DNA of 64,000 bases, taken from contig OX940862.1 of NCBI GenBank assembly GCA_954871525.1, positions 45,377,732 through 45,441,731 on the forward strand, read 5' to 3'. The notes under the pieces are model-generated. The model was not told the origin of the DNA. It saw only the letters and a list, made by a program, of their open reading frames with translations, and ran no database searches. This document shows, piece after piece, positions 24,245 to 34,758 of the stretch. The stretch comes from Parietaria judaica. Its lineage: Eukaryota; Streptophyta; Magnoliopsida; Rosales; Urticaceae. Position 1 is the stretch's first letter, and the number at the start of each line of letters is the position of its first letter. The position numbers and the translations under genes were made by a program.

Positions 24245-25486
24245 ATTGGAATCATATGTTTTGGATATTCCATATTTACGGCATAAGTACCAAATGTTTT
24301 GGTATTTTAGCAAATCCCTAAAATGAATTTAATCCATTGGATTGAGATAAATGATTTAATATCAACCGTTGGATTGAGATAATTGATTTAAACGCTAATG
24401 GTAATTCGAAATTGATAGCTTGGTGACAAAGCTTAGGTATTTTGAATTTACTTGATTAACTATATCCGTTGAATCAGTTTTAAGATTTACTCATTACCGT
24501 CGGATTAGAAATTAATTAATCATTATATATATTATATAATTCTAATTAATAAAGGGATAATAATTTGAATTAGGGTTTTATTAAAACCCTAGGGAATTTG
24601 ATTTTATCCCTAAATGATTTGATCCGTTGGATTGGTTTGAGATTTATTTTTAACGATTTGATCTAGATAATAATTAAACAAATTCGAATTTTATAGATAT
24701 ATATAATTCGAATTATATTAATATGATGATAAGATTAAATATTTTGATCGTATCATGTATTTATTATTTAATTACATCCCTGATTAATTATATCCATTGG
24801 ATTTAGAGGAGATTGAATCTGGACCATTGGGTTGAAATAATTAATTAAATTTAATTATGATAATTCGAAAAATGGGAGGAAAAATCTTCAATTCGGTTAC
24901 AGTCTGAGACCTATAACTAGGAGGCTCATTCTACACATTTTTCACACCTTCCCCAGCGCAAAAGCTCGAGCTCTCCCCCTCTCTCTCTAGGGTCTGCGAG
25001 TTTTCTATTTCTGATCTCTTTTTCTGGTTCGTCTTAGGAGACATTTTCTCCAGTAGCCTAAAAAGAACCGTCAGTTAAATTTTGGACAGAGTCCTCTAGG
25101 CGAAGCCCACGCTTCGGTACAAGGAATCTAGGAGAATATCCCGGAAGATCACGGGTGTTTCCCTCAGCACTGGCGGAGCCGTGCCGAACTTCAGAGTCCG
25201 CAGCCGAAAACGTCAACCGATGTACGGCCTTATGCATTGGGTTAATAAATGCAACCATTTACCGCTTTCTATTTATTTCCTATTTGACTAGCTTACTAAT
25301 AATGATTATGAAATATTAAATTCGTAATATTTATCGGATCTTGTCAAAATGGTAATTATCCGATATTCGTGTCGTTGGTCCGATAACAAGTTTTCCGCTT
25401 TAAAATAATTTTTTAAATGTTACCGGGACAGCTCGAAGGCTTATTTCGTGGTTATGAAGTCGGGAGTCAAACCTCGATTTCAAACA
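24245..25486 (+). mobile_element. Solo LTR A1, right part
   Basis: This continues LTR A1 from the B insertion: AATCATATGTTTTGG...CCATATTTACGGCATAAG matches A2 from about 7192. It ends in GATTTCAAACA at 25486, a mutated version of GATTCCCAACA. The TATA region is altered to CTATAACTAGG. The R/U5 part with GGGTCTGCGAGTTTTC and CGGAAGATCACGGG is well kept. Confidence 0.8.
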
Positions 25487-26317
25487 GTTTTGAACTTGGG
25501 GAGCTAAAAAAGGGACTACCGGACAAAACGTACTTAAGATTCGATGAAAGTGAAGTGCTTTCACGAACTTCGGTTACATTCCACTATAGTCTGAAGCTGA
25601 ACTCTATAGTACACGTTGATTTTATCTTCCTGACTCAAGATTCCATTGATACAATTATATTTTCATAATCTAAGTTTTTGTGTTATTATGATTCTCGTCT
25701 TAGTCGGGTTGATCCCCATCTTTAGACGTAACTATCGTTGTTTCATGATTATTGCAAATTTACTCACCTAACGGTTTATGAAGTTGTTAGAGTCCAGATG
25801 AGCACTTATTTGCTTCCCACTGATCACAGCAAGGACATCATAAAGTTATTATCAATATCTGTAGTCATGCAGTTTGCTACGGTCAACCTTCTAATCCCAA
25901 AATAAAAGTGTTAGGTATACGTACTCGATTATACACTGAAACGATTAAATCAAAGATCATTTAATTTAAATTGTACAAACTCATAGTATCTCAGAACTTC
26001 AATTGATTCTATGTGATCATCGATTCGACTTATTTACTAACTATAATTGATGGATTGATGCGTTAAAATATGTCTCGTCCGTCCATTATGAAGACACTTT
26101 ATACTTGACACTATCTCAACGGGTGGACCATCACCATGATCCGGTAATAGATCATCACAAAATTGTGATTGTGTTTATCAATAGTTTTTTCGCGATCATT
26201 AATTCACGTTAACAATACTAACTATGGACATATAATTTTATCATTATATTGTGTATATTAAACATCCTCACTTAGACCCAATATGATAACAAATACACAA
26301 TTGCAAAACATAACAAT
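25487..26317 (-). mobile_element. Copia H 3' LTR, middle segment
   Basis: This lies between solo LTRs A1 and D'. On the minus strand it continues the LTR from 27682 and holds blocks such as GGTTGACCGTAGCAAACTG and ACTATAGTGGAATGTAACCG. The latter resembles the TCTATAGTGGAATCACTTCG block of family A, so the A and H LTRs are distant relatives. Similar but diverged sequence occurs at 62044-62420. Confidence 0.6.
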
Positions 26318-27681
26318 TGTTGATGCTGAAAATTAGATCAAACTTTTGAGCGGCCTAATAGTATTGTATGGGCCAGGCCCAACGTCGTGTGTTGAGTTTG
26401 AGTGGGCTATAGGGTGTTCTCCCCTTCGCACTTCGGGTCAGACAGACCCAATAGTGTTAGTGGATAACCAATCCGGGCTCAGTCTGTTTCCTAACCTCAT
26501 TTCCAGTAGCACACTAGGCTTAGTTAAAGGCAGTGGATGGCACTAGGGACCTAGTTTACATGAAGGGCGGATCTCGGTGAGATCCCGTTATGAGCCGTGA
26601 CAGACAAGACCCCTCTGCGTGAGTTCCTAACGTCAACCCAGGTGTACATCCTGTCCATAAAGTCAAAACACACTGGGGGACTGTCACACGCATCCCGTAA
26701 ATTAGAATCTAGACAGGCAGGATTGTACAGTCATGTCAGGACCTTATGCAAAGCTTCTTCCCTGTCGCTTCCGCTGTAGTTCGGACCCTTAGATAATCCC
26801 TAGCTGCCGGACCCCTCAGTCCGCATTGTGGGTCCTGATACATGATCCTCGGTCTATTCACAAAATCACTATATCTGCTGGAGATAATGGACGGGGATAG
26901 CATGAGCACCACGTAGAACAAAATCTAGAGGGGAGATTCGTAAACCGTGCCGGGAATTTCTCCTTAGCTTCCTCTCTAGTGAGATTCCTTGAGCTCAGAA
27001 CATGGGCAAAAAAGCACCCAATGTGAAGGAGAATCAAGGGGATACCCTTGATTCACATCCAACGCTCAACATTAAGAATTATCCGAGGGGGAGGTGTTTA
27101 GAGGGAGTAGAAGAGCTCTAAGATCGAGCTACGGATAGAGGAAGTCGAGTTAGAATGACTTAATCGATTTGTGAAAACCGATGTTCTATTTATAGGAGGG
27201 TCCAGGGGTTAAAACACAATTATATATTTTTTAACTCCCCATGATTGCCGCAAACCTCGCCTCCATCTGAGCTCCGATGCGCCCGCAGACGCTTGTTTCA
27301 TAAATGGACTGTCAGCCATCCAAAGGGCGCGTGAGGGCGTGTGCGACGCGTGGGGAGACGTATGGAGGCTGCAGTTAAAACATGGAAGCGTATGGAGGCG
27401 CGTGTGGGCCCACATGGCTTTGTGGGCCCCGCTCAAGGTGCTTTCAGGCCCATTTTTTCATCCCAAAAGTATCCCGAGGCCAAATTTTACAAACGTTATG
27501 ACGTTTTTCAGTATCTCAATATTTTTAGGAACATCTAGATACTTTTTTTTTTTGTTGCGAAAATGGACCTCCGGTGAGTATTTTTCTTGAAATTGATCAT
27601 AAATTAATAAAAGAAAACGTTAATTGAATAGTTTTTCTTTTATTAATTTATAGAAATTATTTCTGTAAAAGACCCGTAACA
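26318..27681 (-). mobile_element. Solo LTR D' (minus strand)
   Basis: Reversed, it starts TGTTACGGGTC (27681) and ends GCATCAACA (26318), like D0 and the LTRs of element D. It shares GGAGGTCCATTTTCG and the sequence around the D-family TTCCCGATGG region. Length is 1364 bp. Flanks are ACAAT (26313-26317) and ACAAC (27682-27686), a TSD with one mismatch. It is inserted in the LTR of copia H. Confidence 0.75.
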
Positions 27682-27856
27682 ACAACTATGGAGTCAAAAC
27701 ATTCATTATATTGACAAGAAAAACTGAAACAAGATTGTCATTGATAAATTAGATCCTAATCTTTACATAAGGAAAAGCCTTGAACTTAGATAAGTGGCAT
27801 TAGAATCTGAATTATAGGGCATACTAATCATGTATGTCCAACAATCTCACACTTGT
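27682..27856 (-). mobile_element. Copia H 3' LTR start and polypurine tract
   Basis: On the minus strand a purine-rich CAAGTGTGAGAT lies directly before TGTTGGACATACATG, which begins the LTR at 27843. About 160 bp of the LTR is present before solo LTR D' interrupts it. Confidence 0.7.
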
Positions 27857-28527
27857 AGTCTAAAGAAGGTTCCCCATGTCCTTGAATCCCATGTTCTCCA
27901 AGTGTTTTGAGAATGTCTTCTCACCAAACGTCTTAGTGAATGGATCCGCCAAATTTTCTTCCGAGGTTAGTTTCATAATCTGTATGTCACCTCTCCGTAC
28001 TATCTCTCTAATGAGATGGTACTTTCTTTCTATATGGTTTCTCTTAGCATGGCTACGGGGCTCTTTACAATTAGCTACTGCACCACTGTTGTCACAACAT
28101 ATTTTCATCGGCCTATCTAGATCTGGAATAATTTCTAGGTCTATGCATAATGTTTTTGAGCCAGACTGCTTCGTTGGTGCCTCACAAGCAGCAAAGTACT
28201 CAACCTCCATAGTGGAATGTGCAATGAAGGTTTTCCTAACGCTTCTCTATACGACTACTCCACCACCAAGGGTGAACACTGAAAGTCAGAATCAGTGTAG
28301 CCTAGCGGATTCAGATCATCACCTGGATACACTAACATATATATCCTAGTTCCCTTAAGATACTTGAGGATTGCTTTCACGATTGTCCAATGAGCCAAGC
28401 CAGGATTATATTGATATCTGCTTACAATTCCTACTGCATAATGAATGTCTTACCTAGTACACATCATTCCGTACATTAGACTTCCTACAACTAAAGCATA
28501 CAGTGCTTGATCATTTTTTTTTGTGCG
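27857..28527 (-). pseudogene. Copia H pol fragment: RT end and RNase H
   Basis: The minus-strand reading has SLMYGMMCTR (RT end), NPGLAHWTIVKAILKYLKGT, then YFAACEAPTK, ICCDNSGAVANCKEPRSH, HIERKYHLIREIVRRGDI and ENLADPFTKT, the usual order of copia RNase H. It ends at a stop near 27860, just before the 3' LTR. Breaks occur near 28210-28350 and at the RT end. The RT body, integrase and gag are missing: the fragment ends abruptly at about 28527 in AT-rich DNA. The residue D in CCDNSGA, usually catalytic, is kept. Confidence 0.85.
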
Positions 28528-30650
28528 TGTTTGACAATATAATTATTTTACATTCTCAAACTACTCTGCAATCGCAATAGTATATTGGAAATGAGTTATT
28601 TCTTCATAACAAAAGTGAAATGTAAAATATATAAACAATGATGTGGTCAAGGCCTGGTATTAAATCATAGAATATATAAATTTGGAAAGATAGATATATA
28701 TATATTTTTTTAAAAAGGACTCTTGATATCATAGTTTGAATTTGGAAATTCAAAATTCTAATAAGTCTATCTGATTAACTGAAATTCGTTAACTTGGTCT
28801 ATTAATTTATGGTGATTAAAGATGACCATAGATAACCTTATTTGAAGTTTTTGTTTTTATCAGCTATAACATTATAATTTTTGAATGATATTAAGTAACA
28901 TATGTATACGTATTTTTCATTTGCAAGCAACTTATTCTATGTTCCTTCTTTTGTTATTTTGTTGTAAATAAAATAATAGAAGAGTTGGGGATTCAATTGG
29001 TAAAACTTTTCAATGATAATTAATGATACACATGCTAATGTAGGCATTTATTAATAACCCGTAAGTGCGGGTTTTAAACTGAAATTGACCCGAATCTGGA
29101 AAAACTGCAGCCAAATTAAAGCAGAGTAAAATCAGAATTGATTTTTCAAAAACCTACAACCGGATTAAACCAATTTCTTAGATTTGAGGTGACAAAACCC
29201 AAAACCCGGTTACTAAGTTGCTAAACCGCGGGTTTTCAAATACTACTTAATAATTATCCAGTTTTTCTTATTTATTTTAATATTACTTATCTCTCATATG
29301 TGAAAAAGGATATCTTAAGTAACATAATGCCCAGGATCTTGATTAGTATGCGTCAAGTAGTATAATGCCTCAATATTATTGAGATTTTATAATTTTAAAA
29401 TTTTTAAAAATTTTCAGATGTACCCTTAACATTAACATTAAGAATTCTCTCTCAAAAAAATAATAATAACAATTAGAACGAACAAATAAGATTTCTTCCA
29501 TTAATATTTCACTTTGTTCAGTGGCCTACTAGTTAGGTTTCGGTGATGCTGTGACCCCTTGTGTAGGACTCTTCAATTGGGCACTAGCTAGTTTTTAATG
29601 AAGAATATTTTTGTTTAATTAAAAAATGTCAAATAGCTTGAACAAATAGAACATAATATATATATGCACTAGCAATAACCGTAGCCTGGAAATCATCGAT
29701 GATTATCGATGTAACTTATGATATTTCGGTAACCTCAATACACCAATGTAATGACAAACATAATTCAACATTATACGGCATATTCTACTTAACCGAATTA
29801 AGAAATATAAATCTTAATTATGGGACATTTAAATAATGAAGAGCACTGAATTAGAGGATCAGCTAGGTAATCTATAATGTTATGTTGAATTTACTCACTT
29901 ATTGCAAGTGACAAGACGACAATATATGGATACATTCAATAGAAAAGACGTACGGCCAAGGTTTATATATAATAATATTACATATAAATGTGTATGTGTT
30001 TATACTTTATAGATTATACTACCAAGTATATATACGTGATACGTTTTTACTTGGATATGATTCCTGATTTTATCTATATACATGATACGTTTTTACGGAT
30101 CCGGATACGGGTAGTGATTTTTGGATACCCGAAAAACCGGATCCAGATACGGGTAGTTCAAGAAAATTGGATACTCGCTCCGGTTACATCCCTATTAACA
30201 TGTATTAAACTTTTGTAATCAACTAGTGGAAACGGTGCTTCGCGCGGTGACGATAAAATATCATTTAGGTTGTGATGGTTTACTATCGATTATGAATTAC
30301 AAACCAAGGGTTATACCATCTAACTTTACGAAATGTTTTATTTTAGTAATATTTTTATTAATTATTATCAACAAATATATATTTAAGACTTTTAAAATAA
30401 TGAATAAATGATATATGTCTTTAAAATAAATATTTTAGTTAACTTTAATGAGTTTATGAAAATACTCATAGTAAAATTGTTCAACAGCCTTCCATTAATA
30501 TTATTTATTGCTTTTGTGTATTATTTATTATTTTAGAATGAATATTTAGAATCATGGATTCATGGGTTAATTTATTTGCTTTATGTACGTTGTAACTATT
30601 TATATTTTATTATTATTAATGCACATCAAAAACATAACATATATATAATT
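28528..30650. other. AT-rich spacer, no recognised gene
   Basis: About 2.1 kb without coding signal. Near 29057-29240 are short boxes reading CCCGTAAGTGCGGG and CCGCGGGTTTTC, and near 30090-30170 a repeated GGATCCGGATACGGGTAG-like motif. Both resemble sequence seen in small non-autonomous plant transposons, but I could not define terminal repeats or TSDs. Short plus-strand readings at 29988-30411 look like chance. Confidence 0.5.
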
Positions 30651-32150
30651 GTTATGTGCATTTTTCTAACATATAAAAATTGAGCTCATTTTTGAAAAAG
30701 TCAAAGCCCATTAAGAAAACAAAGCTTATTATGAAAAGTCAAGGCCCATCACCAAAGCCAAAGACCCGGGGCCGACAAACTAACACATTGGCGAGGCCAA
30801 GGTGATGAAGCCGACGAGGCGACGAAGCCGACAAGCACACTCGTCATAAATTGACGAGGGCATAACTTGTAATTATTCTACACGATGAGGAGATCCGAGA
30901 CCACGAGGATCCCAGGAAATCCCCGTAATTCTCCCGAACTCAACATACAGACTCGCAGACAACCTAAAGACATCAACGACGAATCAAGAAGCACCGATGA
31001 CCCCTTTTGCTGGGAAAGGGGCCTCGACAACCCCTTGGAGCAGAGGAGAAATTCGCAGGCCCCTGGAGGTACAATTTCAGGGAATTGGCTTTCATATGAA
31101 TAAAAGTCTTCCCCCCCTTATTTCCACACTCAGTCACAGCTTTCTACAGAGCTTCTCTCTCTAGCTTTTTGTCTCTAGAATACCCCTATAGGGGAAAGGA
31201 CTTGAATAAAGAGTTGAGATCGTTCTAGAAGAAGAGTCCCAGTCTCGACAAGAAAGGTTATTCGACGAGTCAGCAAAACCGTCACTCGCTAGGTGGTTAA
31301 CAAAGCCAACACCTATGAGGTCAACAAAAGGAAGGAGCATCCCACGTCGGGATAAGGCCCCTCGTAAGACGAGGCCACCTACCCTGACAAGGTCGACAAC
31401 TCCGAACTACGTGGGACCTGATTCTCTTAAAATGAGATACGTAGACAGCCTCACCCAACCATAAGCGACAAGGCACGAGCCCATTCTATCCTTTTTTGCA
31501 GGTCCTCCCTCGTCGTAGGAGTACGCCAAGGAAGGAGAGTCACGAAGCTTCATCAAGACCGGAGTTTGCCGAGACGAGGACACCGCCAAGACATGGACTC
31601 TGCCCCAACGAGGAGCTTTGCCAAGACAGGGACTTCGCCCCGACGTGGGAATTTTGCCGAAGATCGTCAACGACAGCTCGAAGACTCATTCAAAACAACG
31701 GAATCGCCTTCAGCGGGTCAATCTCGAATCGGAACCTTGGATTTGAGTCTAAGTTAAAGCTATTTTTATGCATTAACAATATTGTATTGTATGTCACACT
31801 GTAAAAATCAACGTCTTATCACTAAACTAATATTGTTTAAACAGAAAAAATAATTACTATGATAATAATGGGTAGCAATGTAGTCGAAAGTAAATATGCT
31901 AAAAGTCATATGAAACACATATCATTAGGGAGTAAATTTATAAAAACACTACACGTTCGCATACTCATAAAGTAAATTTATTATATTTTAATTGCTATGA
32001 TCGAGAATATATAAGAATAAAAATAATATATTAGCAGAAGTGGCTTCGGCTCATTCTATTTGCTACGTGTGATAATACTGTTATGAAAATAATACTGGTG
32101 GTGGCTGACGCCGCCAACGACGCTTCACATAGGTCAGTCGACGCTCAAGA
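30651..32150 (+). mobile_element. Gypsy element C: probable 5' LTR and leader
   Basis: A region with LTR character: it may begin near TGTTATGTGCA (about 30651), carries CCC-rich and 'gcccattaag...ggcccatc' blocks, and near 31430-31500 has TACGTAGACAGCCTCAC...GAGCCCATTCTATCCTTTTTTGCAGG, which I recognise from the ends of Tat-like LTRs and leaders. I could not find a clear primer-binding site or matching 3' LTR, so boundaries are approximate. Readings at 31407-31804 are not convincing genes. Confidence 0.4.
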
Positions 32151-32159
32151 CGAGAAAAG

Positions 32160-32870
32160 CACAGGAGATAGCAATGACAATGAAGGTCGCCATGACCACT
32201 CGGACTCTCACCAGGCTCACCCGGGGGGTCCCCAGAAGATTCGCTAGGCCTAAGATCCTGAAGACATCGAAGATCGCCGGAACTACCCGGACCCTCCTTA
32301 GGCTCGTCAGGAGATTCGCCAGGCTGAAGATCCCAAAGACGTCGAAGACCGCCGGAACTACCCGCACCCTCGCCATGCTCGCCCGGGGGTTCATCAGGTG
32401 GTTTGCCAGGCCAAAGATCCCGAAGACATCAAAGACATCGAAGACCACCGGAACTACCTGAACCCTCGCCATGCTCGCCCGAGGGGTCGTCAGGAGGTTC
32501 GCCATGCGGAAGATCCCAAAGATGTCAAAGACAACCGGAACTACCCACACCCTTGTCAGGCTCTCCCGGGGGTCGTCAAGAGGTTCGCAAGGCCAAAGAT
32601 CCCGAAGACGTCGAAGACCGACAGGACCACCCGGACCCTCGCCAGGCTCACCCTGGGGGGTCGCCAGGAGGTTCGCCAGGCCGAAGATCCCGAAGACGTC
32701 GAAGAATGCCGGAACTACTCAGACCCTTGTCGGGCTTGCCCGAAAGGTCGTCAGGAGGTTCGCCAGGCCGAAGATCCCCAAGACGTTGAAGACCCCCGGA
32801 ACTACTTGGACGCTCGTCAGGCTTGCCCGGGGGCTGTCAGGAGGTTCGCCACGCCAAAGAATTTCACAAC
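32160..32870 (+). repeat. 87-bp tandem array at the start of C gag
   Basis: Eight degenerate units spaced by 74, 87, 97, 86, 88, 87 and 86 bp (marker TTCGCCAGGCC at about 32240, 32314, 32401, 32498, 32584, 32672, 32759 and 32845). 87 bp equals 29 codons. One frame reads RQEVRQAEDPEDVEDxRNY with repeats, so it could once have been an N-terminal repeat region of gag. Indels now break that frame. Confidence 0.8.
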
Positions 32871-33143
32871 ATGGAGCACCGTTGGGCCACCCTTAACCCT
32901 CGCCAACCTCGCCCGGAGGGTTACCAAGGGAACCGTCGTGACGAAGACCACAACCTACCAGGGCGTACCAATATCGCATGGGGGGTTGCCGAGACGCGAA
33001 GGAGGAAGACGAGCTGAAGTTATCTACCTCGAAGACTAAAGAGAAGACCAGCAGCACGGCCTCGGGCCTCGCCCAAGTGCCACCCGGGTCACCAGGAGCC
33101 TCGCCAACCACAGTGCGATTACGTATTCGACCTCTTCCAAGGA

Positions 33144-34163
33144 ATGCAGAAGGAGATTCAACACCTGAGCTCTTCCCAGGACCGTGACGTGAGAGGCCGT
33201 GCTGTGCTCGACGGGACTTTGTCCCGACTCGCACCACATGTGCTCAACGGAAAAGCCGTTGGCGACTTATGCTTCGCAAGAAACCTCATCTACGACGGGA
33301 AAGGAGATACAGTCTACCACCTCGAGCAATACCAGAAGATCATGCAGATGAAGAAATGCTCAACCTTGACTATATGCAAGGCATTCTGCCTATCCCTTAC
33401 ATGAGCGATGTTTGAATTGTACCAGCGACTACCCAAGGCGAGCATCTACCCTTTCAACGAGCTCAAGGACCTATTCCTCGCCCGCTTTGCCGGCGTAGTG
33501 ACTCAAAGAAAGGAGAAGTCCTACCTCTATCTAATCAAGCAGAAGACTGGAAAACCTCTGCAGACATTAATTAACCGCTTCGTCGAAGAATCCAACAAGG
33601 TAAACGACTACACCGACAATGATGCCTTCATCGCCCTGATGGACAGACTACAGACCAGAGAGTTCTTAATATCCCTCACAAAGGAAAGGCCATGGACCAT
33701 GACAGAGCTCATGACAAAAGAAGCTCAACACATCTTCGTAGAAGAATACCTCGCCACTAGGAAGGTAACTGAGCCAGGGAGCCATCAACGAAGCCACGAC
33801 CGCTCCCCCGACGAACGAAAGATGAAGAAAAATTTCCCACACGACAACCGAAGCAGAATGGCAAAACCGTAAGGAAGTCAGGCGACGAGGAAACCATTCC
33901 GCTTCAGAGACTACACACCATTGAAAACCACGCCAAACGATATTTACGAGATGCATGGAGAAAAGTTTAAGAAGTGCCTTCCGCTTAGAAAACATGCGAA
34001 GGATAGGAGCCGATACTGTCAATTCTATCATGACTACGGTCACATGACGTCGCAGTACTATCAGCGGAGGAACCAAATTAGATACCTAATCAATTAAGCA
34101 CAGTTAAAGGAGTTCATCAAGAGCCTAATGTCGAATGATGGGGGAGTGGCGACCCCACTCTAG
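33144..34163 (+). pseudogene. gag of element C with zinc-knuckle remnant
   Basis: The frame carries LIYDGKGDTVYHLEQYQKIM, a stop at 33402-33404, then FELYQRLPKASIYPFNELK, DLFLARFAGVVTQRKEKSYL, LINRFVEESNKV, YTDNDAFIALM and AQHIFVEEYLATRKV: a plant Retrotrans_gag domain. After a stop near 33870 another frame has RYCQFYHDYGHMTSQYYQRR, the usual zinc-knuckle site, with Y in place of the last cysteine. It ends at a stop near 34161. The protein is therefore inactive in at least two ways. Confidence 0.85.
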
Positions 34164-34359
34164 ACGATGGCGCCATCAATGACTCAAGGCAACGACCAAG
34201 CAAAAGCTATAGCGGCAACCCCGCTGAACGTCGTTCCAACAAACATTGGAGGGCCAGGAACGGGATACTCATGCCAAAGAAGACGGAGCTACGCGCGTGC
34301 AACGGAGAAAGAACGGTCGCCAAACCAAGTTAACTATATGGGCACAAGACCTCCAATCC

Positions 34360-34758
34360 GCACAGGCTTATTAGTGAAGACGAAGCCCTCACCATCCATC
34401 ACCCGCATAACGACGCCATCGTCGTGGAAGCGCAGATCGCCAACAACTTGGCCAGGAGGATCCTTATCGACTATTGGAGCTCTGCCGACCTATTCTTCAA
34501 AACGGCCTTTGATAAGATGAACTTAAAGTCATCGCCAGCCCGGTCTGAACACCATTATTTTGTTTTGCAGGAAAACGCGTGACGATCGAAGCATCTATCG
34601 AACTGCCAAAAACCATCGGGGCCAAAGACGGACCCAGAGTAACTCGAATTGTGAGCTATCTCATCGTCGACATACCTTCGTCATACAACATCATCATCGG
34701 GAGGCCCACGCTCAACCAACTTCAAGCTGTGGCATCCACCTATCACCTACTCGTCAAA
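34360..34758 (+). pseudogene. Protease of element C, interrupted
   Basis: One frame reads HHPHNDAIVVEAQIANNLAR then ILIDYWSSADLF, where plant gypsy aspartic proteases have LIDNGSSADI: the catalytic D-[ST/N]-G site is changed to D-Y-W. Farther on, IVDIPSSYNIIIGRPTLNQL and STYHLLVK are the protease end. A stop after QENA near 34580 separates the two. The frame is cut at 34758 by solo LTR A4 and resumes at 37485 with FPTLSGIRIMRGSQAKS. Confidence 0.85.

Noticed and set aside
27876..28349. Plus-strand 157-codon ORF
   Set aside because: Antisense shadow of the well-recognised copia RNase H on the minus strand.
31407..31804. ORFs of 63-102 codons in the leader of element C
   Set aside because: Overlapping readings on both strands in GC-rich LTR/leader DNA without recognisable motifs.
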